Source: Actinomycetota bacterium
Lineage (GTDB): Bacteria; Actinomycetota; Actinomycetes; S36-B12; UBA5976
Assembly (NCBI GenBank): GCA_016870575.1
Contig: VGBH01000010.1
Span: forward strand, 1 to 48,658
DNA length: 48,658 bases
Reading direction: 5' to 3'
Positions within the stretch are counted from its first letter, which is position 1; each line of letters starts with the position of its first letter. The position numbers and the translations under genes are program-made. Below, piece by piece: positions 40,990 to 48,658 of this stretch. The notes beneath the pieces are model-generated. The model saw only the letters and a program-made list of their open reading frames with translations, was not told the origin of the DNA and searched no databases.

Positions 40990-41681
40990 GAATTGCAATT
41001 GCCGGATCGGGCAAAGTAGGTCGAGCGCTCGCAAAAGATTTAATCGCAAATGGACATAAAGTTTTAATGATTGATCAGGACCCAGAATGCTTGAATCGTG
41101 ATGATCTTGCAGGTGCTGAGACTTTACTCGGAGACGTCTGCGAAATTTCTATTCTAGAAAATGCAAATCTGCCAAATACCGACATTTTGGTTGCCACAAC
41201 AGGTGATGATAAAGTTAACCTGGTTGTCTCGTTGTTAGCGAAAACTGAGTTTGGGGTTGGCCGAGTAGTAGCTCGAGTAAATCATCCCAAGAATGAATGG
41301 CTGTTTGACGAGTCCTGGGGAATAGATGTCGCAGTATCAACACCCCAAATTTTAGTTGCCTTAGTCGAAGAAGCAGTTAGTGTTGGTGACCTAGTTAAGT
41401 TATTTACATTTCGTAAGTCTGGAATTGATTTAGTTGAGATTACCTTGGCTGAAGATTCACCTGTTATTGGAAAACGTATCGGGAGCATTCAATGGCCTAC
41501 AGATACCGCCCCAGTTTCAATTCTTAGGGACAATTCTGTGTTGGTACCAACCAGTGACAATACGCTAGAGATCGGTGATGAACTTTTGTTCGTCGCAAAA
41601 CAAGAACAAGAACCAGAGTTAATTTCGCTACTTTGCCGAGTGAGTGAACGCGGGACGCATAACTCTGTAACTCAGGAATGA
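40986..41681 (+). CDS. TrkA-type RCK/NAD-binding protein (CeoC-like)
   Basis: IAIAGSGKVGRALAKDLIANGHKVLMIDQD, TrkA-C domain; start overlaps the upstream stop. Confidence 0.9.
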   Translation: MRIAIAGSGKVGRALAKDLIANGHKVLMIDQDPECLNRDDLAGAETLLGDVCEISILENANLPNTDILVATTGDDKVNLVVSLLAKTEFGVGRVVARVNHPKNEWLFDESWGIDVAVSTPQILVALVEEAVSVGDLVKLFTFRKSGIDLVEITLAEDSPVIGKRIGSIQWPTDTAPVSILRDNSVLVPTSDNTLEIGDELLFVAKQEQEPELISLLCRVSERGTHNSVTQE

Positions 41682-42251
41682 AACAAGCAAAAACCCGGGC
41701 CAACCCATAAACACTCTCGCCACACCCAGCGTTGCAACTTCGCCTGCCAAATAAAGAGGTGTTTGAATAAGCATCCTTAGGGCAAACAATCCAACCCAAA
41801 ACCATCCAGCAACCCATGCTGCTCGAACCTTTTTTGGATCTTTCATCCAGCCCGTTAGGTCGCCAATCAATCCACCTACAACAAATCCCAGAATTGGCTT
41901 TCGAATGATTTGACCCACGAGATATACGAATCCATATGAAACATTAATAATTAAACCAGGCAAAAATGCATCCTCAGGTTTGCCAGTAAATTTGGCAGCA
42001 ACTGCAGAAATTACAACTCCTAGTAGACCATTTAATACGTGCTGAAGAGTGTCGCGCAATATTAATTGCATAACACCTGCCAAGGTTGCCACGATCAATG
42101 AAAGAATCAAAGCTAAATTCAAGTCGTAAGTAAATACCCAAACAAAAACGAAAACTAAACTAGGCAAAGCAGTTGCAATAAATCCACGCCAGCCACCAAG
42201 CGCTCGTTGCATTAGCACAGATGCATCATCAACTTGGCCATTATTACTCAA
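41628..42251 (-). CDS. DUF3159 family membrane protein
   Basis: GGWRGFIATALPSLVFVFVW, multi-TM, synteny with dut/OB-fold/TrkA. Confidence 0.85.
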   Translation of the reverse strand: MSNNGQVDDASVLMQRALGGWRGFIATALPSLVFVFVWVFTYDLNLALILSLIVATLAGVMQLILRDTLQHVLNGLLGVVISAVAAKFTGKPEDAFLPGLIINVSYGFVYLVGQIIRKPILGFVVGGLIGDLTGWMKDPKKVRAAWVAGWFWVGLFALRMLIQTPLYLAGEVATLGVARVFMGWPGFLLVSFLSYRVMRPAFTHSAK

Positions 42252-42607
42252 TTTGATTCCCTAACTAATGTGTACTTTGGGTTATACATAGTTTTCATAG
42301 CTTTCTCTCGAACTACTCTACCCTCTAATAAAACCGTAGCTCCAGGTTCAATACCAGTTAATGCTTTCTGTCCCAAGTAAACAACTCTTAACCTTTCAGT
42401 ACCATCATAGATTTCAAATTCAAACTGGTGACTTGATTGGGTAGGGTGGTGAATCACAGCATTAACTAAACCAAGCACTTTTCCTTTTTCACCTGGATGA
42501 ATTTCTGAAACAGGCATTGCCCCAGACTTTAATCCAGTTTCTACTAGTTCCGCTGACTCAATTTTGCTTGAATCTCGAAAGATCTTGGATAGCAATTTCG
42601 CCATCAA
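42248..42607 (-). CDS. OB-fold nucleic acid binding domain protein
   Basis: LGLVNAVIHHPTQSSHQFEFEIYDGTERLRVVYLGQKALTGIEPGATVLLEGRV. Confidence 0.82.
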   Translation of the reverse strand: MMAKLLSKIFRDSSKIESAELVETGLKSGAMPVSEIHPGEKGKVLGLVNAVIHHPTQSSHQFEFEIYDGTERLRVVYLGQKALTGIEPGATVLLEGRVVREKAMKTMYNPKYTLVRESN

Positions 42608-43041
42608 CCTTTAACTCCGGTAGAGCCAAAGCCACCCTCACCGCGATCACTACCTGGTAATAGCTCGACCTCAACAAACCGAAATTGTGCCAACTCCAAA
42701 ATAGTAAGTTGAGCGATTCGATCTAGTCGCTGAATTTTAAATTCGTTCTTCGAATCTAAATTGATTAACGGAACTTTAATCTCTCCCCGGTATCCAGCAT
42801 CAATAGTTCCAGGCGCATTCAAAACGGTAACTCCATGTTTGATAGCAAGTCCAGACCGCGGCATTACGTAAGCAACTAGTCCTGCAGGTAATGCAATGCT
42901 TATTCCCGTGGGAACTAAAGTACGCTCCCCTGGAGCCAGTGTGACTTCTTGAGTGGATACTAAATCGGCACCAGCATCTCCTGGATGAGCAAACACAGGA
43001 AGCGGCACATCGGCTACTAATTTCTTAACTAAAACCAACAT
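42604..43041 (-). CDS. dut: dUTP diphosphatase
   Basis: HPGDAGADL, PRSGLAIKHGVTVLNAPGTIDAGYRGEIKV, RIAQL, RGEGGFGSTG; start at ATG 43041 (MLVLVKK). Confidence 0.96.
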   Translation of the reverse strand: MLVLVKKLVADVPLPVFAHPGDAGADLVSTQEVTLAPGERTLVPTGISIALPAGLVAYVMPRSGLAIKHGVTVLNAPGTIDAGYRGEIKVPLINLDSKNEFKIQRLDRIAQLTILELAQFRFVEVELLPGSDRGEGGFGSTGVKG

Positions 43042-43077
43042 TACTGCTCCCCCATCTTGGTACCACCCTAAGGCTAA

Positions 43078-43527
43078 TTGAATCTGATTTACTGGCAAGA
43101 TGGCAGTGTGCGCGTTAAGTATCGGGAAATTCTTCTCCCCTCACCAGCCATCGCTGGCTTCGGCCTCATTTGCTCAATCGTGCTTGGTATTGCTGCTGGA
43201 TATGCAACCTCGATGACAATAGGAATTAGTTTGGCGAATTTTGGACTAACGCTGACGTGCTTTTTATTGGTTAAATTCATCAGGCGAATTACCGTTTCTG
43301 ATTCTTTGCAAGTTGGCAATTATTCGCTGCCTATTAAGCTGATTCAGAATGTCAAGGCAATAAATCATGATGAATTTCGCTTAAGCGTTACACCTCAAGA
43401 CTTAGTGCTCGGTGCTCGGACAGGAATAAGTTACCTACAATTTGAAATCAATGGCGAGCACGAACCATTCAAGAGGTGGTTTGTAGGAACTCGAAAGCCG
43501 AAAGAATTCTTGGCTTCGTTAACTTAA
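43078..43527 (+). CDS. DUF3093 family protein
   Basis: YREILLPSPA...GTRKPKEFLASL plus synteny; start codon uncertain. Confidence 0.8.
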   Translation: MNLIYWQDGSVRVKYREILLPSPAIAGFGLICSIVLGIAAGYATSMTIGISLANFGLTLTCFLLVKFIRRITVSDSLQVGNYSLPIKLIQNVKAINHDEFRLSVTPQDLVLGARTGISYLQFEINGEHEPFKRWFVGTRKPKEFLASLT

Positions 43528-43826
43528 AGATCGCAGTCGCGACAATAGAGCTGACCATTAACTTCTCGACTAAGTGCACTTCGTTGATGTACTAAGTAGC
43601 ATCTTGAGCAAGTGAATTCGCCTTCTTGTTTAGGTACAACTAATACGCTCAATGTCTGATCAGAGAGGTCAGCACCTGGTAACTCCATTACCTCAGCTAA
43701 TTCCGCCTCATCTACATCAACAGCTGCTGCCTGAGCAGCTTCGGCATGTCGCTGCTTTAACTCTTCCAGCGAATCTTCGGTGAGCTCTTCATCTGTTTTG
43801 CGCGGTGCGTCATAATCGGTTGCCAT
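43524..43826 (-). CDS. DUF4193 family protein
   Basis: MATDYDAPRKTDEELTEDSLEELK...FTCSRCYLVHQRSALSREVNGQLYCRDCDL; start at ATG 43826. Confidence 0.9.
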   Translation of the reverse strand: MATDYDAPRKTDEELTEDSLEELKQRHAEAAQAAAVDVDEAELAEVMELPGADLSDQTLSVLVVPKQEGEFTCSRCYLVHQRSALSREVNGQLYCRDCDL

Positions 43827-43947
43827 ACTGCACTCCTTTAACGCGGTCGACTCGGAGCAATTTCGCCACTCCCAGCGGGCGGATAGTGCCACACCTAAAG
43901 ACAAAAGGCACATCCAGCCACCAAAATAGGGTGCTAAAGGAGCCAAT

Positions 43948-44463
43948 ATGCCGCTATATCGCCTCGGCGAGTATTCACCCGTGATTCATCCAGATGCCTA
44001 TGTGCACGAAGACGCGATCTTGATTGGGCGAGTTGAGGTTGGGGCAGAAAGCACCATCTGGCCCACCGCCGTGCTCCGTGGTGATGGTGCAGGAATCTAT
44101 GTAGGTGAGCGAACCTCTATTCAAGATGGCTGCATTATTCACAATACTGATGTGTTGCCAACCAGAGTTGGCTCGCGGGTAACAGTTGGTCACAACACTC
44201 ATCTTGAAGGTTGCACAGTTGAAGATGACTGCTTGATTGGATCAGGTTCAACGTTGTTACCAGAAGCTGTCGTTAGGCGAAACTCACTTGTGGGGGCAAA
44301 TGCACTTATTCCAGGCAGTATGGAAGTTCCTTCATTTGCCATGGCGCTTGGAGTACCCGCAAAGATAAAACCAGATTCAGTTTCAGAGGGACAGTTTATT
44401 GAAAATGCTGATGCATATGTTGCTCGTGGTAAGTATTACCGTGAGTATCAATCTCGTATCTAA
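43948..44463 (+). CDS. Gamma carbonic anhydrase-like hexapeptide-repeat protein
   Basis: GAESTIWPTAVLRGDGAGIYVGERTSIQDGCIIHN, GHNTHLEGCTVEDDCLIGSGSTLL. Confidence 0.9.
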   Translation: MPLYRLGEYSPVIHPDAYVHEDAILIGRVEVGAESTIWPTAVLRGDGAGIYVGERTSIQDGCIIHNTDVLPTRVGSRVTVGHNTHLEGCTVEDDCLIGSGSTLLPEAVVRRNSLVGANALIPGSMEVPSFAMALGVPAKIKPDSVSEGQFIENADAYVARGKYYREYQSRI

Positions 44464-45263
44464 AGCAGATTAGTTATTTCTTCAAGTTGATCTTTTAATC
44501 CTGGTCGACAAACTAATAACCATTCGCCCCAAGGTTGATTTCGATGATTAAACTCCGCTCCTGCTTCTATTGCAATTAGTAATGCCGCTGCATAATCCCA
44601 GATCCGTACGCCTGATTCCACATATGCATCAACACCTCCAGTTGCAACAGATGTAATATCAATGCTTGCCGCACCCATTCGGCGTAAATCTCTTACTTGC
44701 GGTAGCACAGCAGCAATAACTGGTGCAATTTCGGCGCGACGTTCTTTTCGATATGCAAATCCAGTAGCAAGTAAACATTGCCCTAGATCTGTGCTTGGTG
44801 ATGTTTTAAGTTGAGTCACTCCATTATTGTCTTCAACAAACGATCCGCCGCCAGCTGTTGCATAATAAATTTTGCTCAAATCAGGCGCTACTAAACAGCC
44901 TGCAATTGATTGACCATCTTTAAGAGCGGCAACTGATACCGCCCAGACAGGCAGGCCATACATATAATTAACTGTTCCATCGATTGGATCAATTGCCCAC
45001 GATATTCCTGTTTTGCTGACAATCTCACTTCCCTCTTCACCAATAAAACCATCATCTGGCCGAGTTAACTTTATTGTTTTTACTATCAATGCTTCAGCAG
45101 CGCGATCCATCTCAGTTACTGGATCAGTAACTGACGTTTTAGTGCTCACTTCGGATTTTTGAGCAATAACTTCACTTCGCCCAGAAACTACTAATTTTGC
45201 AGCTTGCGTGGCAGCGGTTCGCGCAATTGCCAGCAACTCCTGCGCAGAAGGACTTTGGCTCAT
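44460..45263 (-). CDS. suhB: Inositol monophosphatase family protein
   Basis: DPVTEMD, GEEGS, WAIDPIDGTVNYMYGLP, WDYAAALLI. Confidence 0.92.
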   Translation of the reverse strand: MSQSPSAQELLAIARTAATQAAKLVVSGRSEVIAQKSEVSTKTSVTDPVTEMDRAAEALIVKTIKLTRPDDGFIGEEGSEIVSKTGISWAIDPIDGTVNYMYGLPVWAVSVAALKDGQSIAGCLVAPDLSKIYYATAGGGSFVEDNNGVTQLKTSPSTDLGQCLLATGFAYRKERRAEIAPVIAAVLPQVRDLRRMGAASIDITSVATGGVDAYVESGVRIWDYAAALLIAIEAGAEFNHRNQPWGEWLLVCRPGLKDQLEEITNLL

Positions 45264-45281
45264 GGGATAACTTTGCCACCT

Positions 45282-46472
45282 ATGCTCAATAAATATCGAA
45301 TTGCCTTTTCCGACCCGCGAGCGCGCGCATTTTCTTTTGCTGGATTTATTGCTCGTATGCCTATTTCGATGGTTGGCATTGGAATTTTAATGTATGTGGA
45401 AACTGCCAGAGGTAATTACACATTAGCCGGTTCAGTATCAGCACTAGGCGCTATTGCTGCAGCCGCTGGTGGTCCTATTACTTCGAGATTAACTGATCGA
45501 TTTGGTCAACATCGAATACTTCCTTGGCAAATTGTAATTGTAGTTTCAGCAGCAGTCGCATTAATTCTTACTATTCCATCAGATTTACCAGCTATCTGGA
45601 TTTTTGTTTTTGCAATCATTAGTGGCTTTTGTTCGCCTTCAATTGGTGCACTAGTTCGAGCAAGATGGACGGCTTTGTTGGTATCTGGCCCAGTTCTAAT
45701 AACGGCATTTTCAGTTGAGAGCATGATTGATGAAATAATTTTTGTAATTGGTCCATCAATTGCGGCTTTCACATCTGTAAACATTCATCCTGCAGCTCCG
45801 CAGAGTATTGCGGTGGTGTTTTTATTAGTGGGCGGCATATGGTTAATTTCAATGCGCGATACTGAACCGCCGATTAATCTCCACCAGGTTAAACATGGAA
45901 AGCCAGTAGTTTTTAAAAATGGTTTACTCTGGTTGGTCTTTGTGCATTTTTTAGCTGGAGTTTTCTTTGGCTCCATTGAGACGACAATGATTGCCTTTAG
46001 CGATTTTACTGGCGTTCCAGTTGCAGCAGGTTTTCTGCTAGCACTATGGTCAATTGGCAGTTTGATTGGCGGCATCTATTACGGTGCTAGCGATTTCAAA
46101 TTACCATTGCCAAATCAGTTGGTGTTAATTTCTTTGATATTGATTCCACCTGCTGCAGTAGTGCCCTTTGTAGATAGCTTGTTTTGGCTCGGTGTTGTCG
46201 CTGTTATTGCCGGTTTTGGTATTGCTCCGCTCTTGATCTCAGCTGCCTCTATTGCTCAACAGCGTGCGGGAGCTGGACGCACAACCGAAGCGATTGCTTC
46301 GATGTATTCAGGTATTGCGGTTGGGTTTGCATTTGCTGCTGCATCAGCTGGATGGCTAATTGATAATCACGGCACAAGTTGGGCGTTTAGCATTGGCTTA
46401 GGTGCTGCTATGGCAATGATGCTTGCCGCCCTAGCAGCGCGCCCATACTTGAGTAAGCCCCCTGCTCCCTAG
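45282..46472 (+). CDS. MFS transporter
   Basis: Twelve-TM-like hydrophobic profile, SRLTDRFGQHRIL loop; start at ATG 45282 (MLNKYRIAFSDPRARAF). Confidence 0.85.
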   Translation: MLNKYRIAFSDPRARAFSFAGFIARMPISMVGIGILMYVETARGNYTLAGSVSALGAIAAAAGGPITSRLTDRFGQHRILPWQIVIVVSAAVALILTIPSDLPAIWIFVFAIISGFCSPSIGALVRARWTALLVSGPVLITAFSVESMIDEIIFVIGPSIAAFTSVNIHPAAPQSIAVVFLLVGGIWLISMRDTEPPINLHQVKHGKPVVFKNGLLWLVFVHFLAGVFFGSIETTMIAFSDFTGVPVAAGFLLALWSIGSLIGGIYYGASDFKLPLPNQLVLISLILIPPAAVVPFVDSLFWLGVVAVIAGFGIAPLLISAASIAQQRAGAGRTTEAIASMYSGIAVGFAFAAASAGWLIDNHGTSWAFSIGLGAAMAMMLAALAARPYLSKPPAP

Positions 46473-46526
46473 CCTTTTGGCAAACCCCAACTACTGGCTA
46501 GACTGTCCCCTTATTGGAGGCAAATC

Positions 46527-47381
46527 TTGAACTCGCTTAAGTTCGTCAAATTGACCGCTGACGGCCAGCATCTTGTCTTTGTTGATGCTAGCGGAAAAGA
46601 ACATAGCGTTGAAGCGTCAGCTGATTTGCTTCTTGCTCTGAGAAAAGCGCTTGCCCCCATCTCCGCTGCAACTGATGAAGATTTGCGTCCTGCTCAAATT
46701 CAAGCGCGTTTGCGAGCAGGTATGTCTGTTGAGCAGTTAGTTTCTGAATTTGGCGTAGATGAAGCGCGAGTTCGAAGATTTGAAGGTCCTGTTATCCAAG
46801 AGCGGGCATATGTGGCACAACGCAGTCAACGTGCTCGCATAAAGGGCAATACCAATGAAATCACCCTTGGTGACCAAATCGAAAATCTGCTACTAGAACG
46901 CGGCCAATCAACAGATCAACTCACTTGGGATGCAACTCGGGGCGAAGAAACTTTCTGGACTATCTCCGTAACCAGAGGCGGAGCAATTGCACATTTCGGT
47001 TTTGATACCTCTTCACAAAGTGTTTGGCCGCTAGATGATGTTGCTAGAACTTTAATAGGTCTTGCACCAACAAATGCACCGAGATTGGTACCAGTACCAA
47101 CTGAAACAACAAGGCCAACATCTGTTATTGCTCAACCAAAACCAGAGACAGTTGCTGCAAGACCTGTGCCAGTTGAAACAAAACCAGAGCCAGAGAATGA
47201 ATCGAAGTCAAGTGTAGAACCAGTAGCAAAAATTGATACCGTAAAGAGTTTTGATCCTGACCAAGATGAATCAACTGTAGAAACAGGCCAATCTACTTCA
47301 GCAGCAAAGGTAACTGGAAAGAAATCAAAACGAACCAGTGTGCCATCATGGGATGAGATATTGTTTGGCGGAAGCGACTAG
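46527..47381 (+). CDS. sepH: Septation protein SepH (DUF3071)
   Basis: LRPAQIQARLRAGMSVEQLVSEFGVDEARVRRFEGPVIQERAYVAQRSQRARI; C-terminal RTSVPSWDEILFG; TTG start. Confidence 0.92.
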   Translation: MNSLKFVKLTADGQHLVFVDASGKEHSVEASADLLLALRKALAPISAATDEDLRPAQIQARLRAGMSVEQLVSEFGVDEARVRRFEGPVIQERAYVAQRSQRARIKGNTNEITLGDQIENLLLERGQSTDQLTWDATRGEETFWTISVTRGGAIAHFGFDTSSQSVWPLDDVARTLIGLAPTNAPRLVPVPTETTRPTSVIAQPKPETVAARPVPVETKPEPENESKSSVEPVAKIDTVKSFDPDQDESTVETGQSTSAAKVTGKKSKRTSVPSWDEILFGGSD

Positions 47382-47554
47382 GTCCAAGCTACATAAATCA
47401 AATCTTTGTGCTGATTTAATCAACCTGATTAAAGTAAATAACTGACAAGTAATTACAATCTCGCTTTTCCACAACAGATACAAGCGGAACATACCTAAAG
47501 TCTGTAGGCATAGATTCTGTTTTGTCAGACCTCACTAATACTCTTTTACTCATT

Positions 47555-47584
47555 GACCGATTAGCAACAAAGGGCAAATCGGTC
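47555..47584. promoter_or_regulatory. Inverted repeat upstream of tetR, candidate operator
   Basis: GACCGATT (47555-47562) N14 AATCGGTC (47577-47584), perfect 8-bp arms, 23 bp upstream of the GTG start. Confidence 0.45.
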
Positions 47585-47607
47585 GTCTTCCTAACGAAAG
47601 TAGCAAC

Positions 47608-48234
47608 GTGAGTAACTTGCTGGATCACAGCGCACCTGGACAGCATCCAACCCGAAAGCGATTAATCGATGTGACAATCCGCCTACTGGATAATCACCGT
47701 CCTGAGAATGTGACAATCACTATGGTGATTTCAGAATCTCTTGTTTCTAAGGGTGCTTTTTATCACCACTTTAACGAGTTTGAAGAAGTGATTGAAGAGG
47801 CTCTAGCTTCAAGATTCATTAGTGACATTGATCAGGCAATTGGCGAATTTACACAGCTAATTGAATCAGCAACATCTAAAGAAGAGTTGTTGAACCACTT
47901 GCGAAGTAAAGTCGAATGGTCTGAAAGAGATAATGAACGCGTGAACATTCGATTAGAAAGAATTAGGACTCTGGGCAAAGTACTTAACAACGAGAGATTC
48001 TTTAGAGTTATGTCTCAACAGCAATCCAAAACAACAAATCGACTTGTTTAGATGATTGACTTGTTAAAAAGAAAAGGTTTGATCAAAGCAAGTGTAAGTC
48101 CAAGAGTATTTGCTACTTTTTTGCTGGCATACACTTTTGGCAGAGTTATTGATGATATTTCCACTGAACCAGTTGATCGAGATGAGTGGAATGAATTTTT
48201 AATCACAACATTCAGGAATTATCTTTTTGAGTGA
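47608..48234 (+). pseudogene. TetR/AcrR family regulator interrupted by an in-frame TAG
   Basis: HTH NVTITMVISESLVSKGAFYHHFNEFEEVIEEAL; frame reads ...SKTTNRLV-TAG(48049-48051)-MIDLLKRKGLIKASVSPRVFATFLLAYTFGRVIDDI... with the same phase on both sides. Confidence 0.82.
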
Positions 48235-48658
48235 TTTTTGAAGAGCAAGATGGCATTAACTTCATATGATGATTCCGGCAAAGCACTTCATATGTGACTG
48301 AAAACGGTGAATTGGGTGAAGTGTCACCTACCGCCACTTGTTCACCCTCAATCACCATCTGCCCATTTACCAAACGAGCATTATGTGTCGCACGTTTGCC
48401 GCACCAACACAGTGCCTCTACCTGAAGAACATTGATTCGATCTGCTAATTCATATAGTCGCTTTGATCCAGGAAATAGCTCAGTTCGAAAATCTGCGGTA
48501 ATCCCAAATGTAAACACATCTAAACTAAAATCATCTACCAGTGATGCTAGTTGTTCTATTTGCTTTGGTTGATAAAACTGAACTTCATCGCATATCAAGT
48601 AATCGATTTTATTGCCAGACTCAATTTCATTTTTTATGAAAAAATAAAAATCTCAAGC
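48212..48658 (-). pseudogene. tdk: Thymidine kinase, C-terminal two-thirds, with in-frame TGA at 48655-48653 (runs off right edge)
   Basis: DFYFFIKNEIESGNKIDYLICDEVQFYQPKQIEQLA...DVFTFGITADFRTELFPGSKRLYELADRI...EALCWCGKRATHNAR; family-like sequence extends upstream of the track start (48598) to a TGA. Confidence 0.75.

Noticed and set aside
47416-47646. 76-aa minus-strand ORF overlapping the tetR start
   Set aside because: No recognisable domain, poor start context, overlaps the TetR N-terminus and its candidate operator; probably spurious.
15239-48655. Stop-codon reassignment to explain TAA, TAG and TGA interruptions
   Set aside because: All three codons also end intact, full-length genes in the window, so no single reassignment fits.
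1-48658. CRISPR arrays, IS elements, phage or defence genes, rRNA or tRNA genes
   Set aside because: Read through intergenic regions on both strands; no direct-repeat arrays, transposase motifs or cloverleaf-like sequences found. Window is dominated by housekeeping genes.

Overview
AT-rich bacterial window, almost certainly from a streamlined actinobacterium. The evidence is gene content and synteny: DUF3000-rnd, DUF3093/DUF4193/dut/OB-fold/DUF3159/TrkA pair, SepF, SepH and a MraZ-led dcw cluster. A freshwater acI/Nanopelagicales-like origin is inference only. The left and centre carry hisC(partial)-hisD, dnaE, rluD, lspA, TraR/DksA, ileS, yggT, sepF, yggS, pgeF and ftsZ, then ftsQ-murC-murG-ftsW, murD-mraY-murF-murE-ftsI-ftsL-rsmH and mraZ. 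Opposite-strand genes interrupt the dcw block: a lipoprotein plus an ABC ATPase between ftsZ and ftsQ, and an aldehyde dehydrogenase between ftsW and murD. The right side carries DUF3000, rnd, an S51 peptidase, acnA, a TrmA-family methyltransferase, a KimA-like permease with two RCK proteins, the DUF3159-to-SepH block, a broken tetR and a broken thymidine kinase. I found no mobile element, CRISPR array, rRNA or tRNA, and no clear new multi-gene system. The most notable observations are: (i) four genes whose frames are interrupted (dnaE frameshift, ABC ATPase TAA just before Walker A, tetR TAG, tdk TGA); (ii) an untracked 41-codon basic ORF plus a strong stem-loop between mraZ and rsmH; (iii) a 10-bp-periodic MraZ-box-like array overlapping the mraZ promoter; (iv) hyphenated palindromes before ftsZ and tetR; (v) convergent pairs that share stop codons in a 4-nt overlap.
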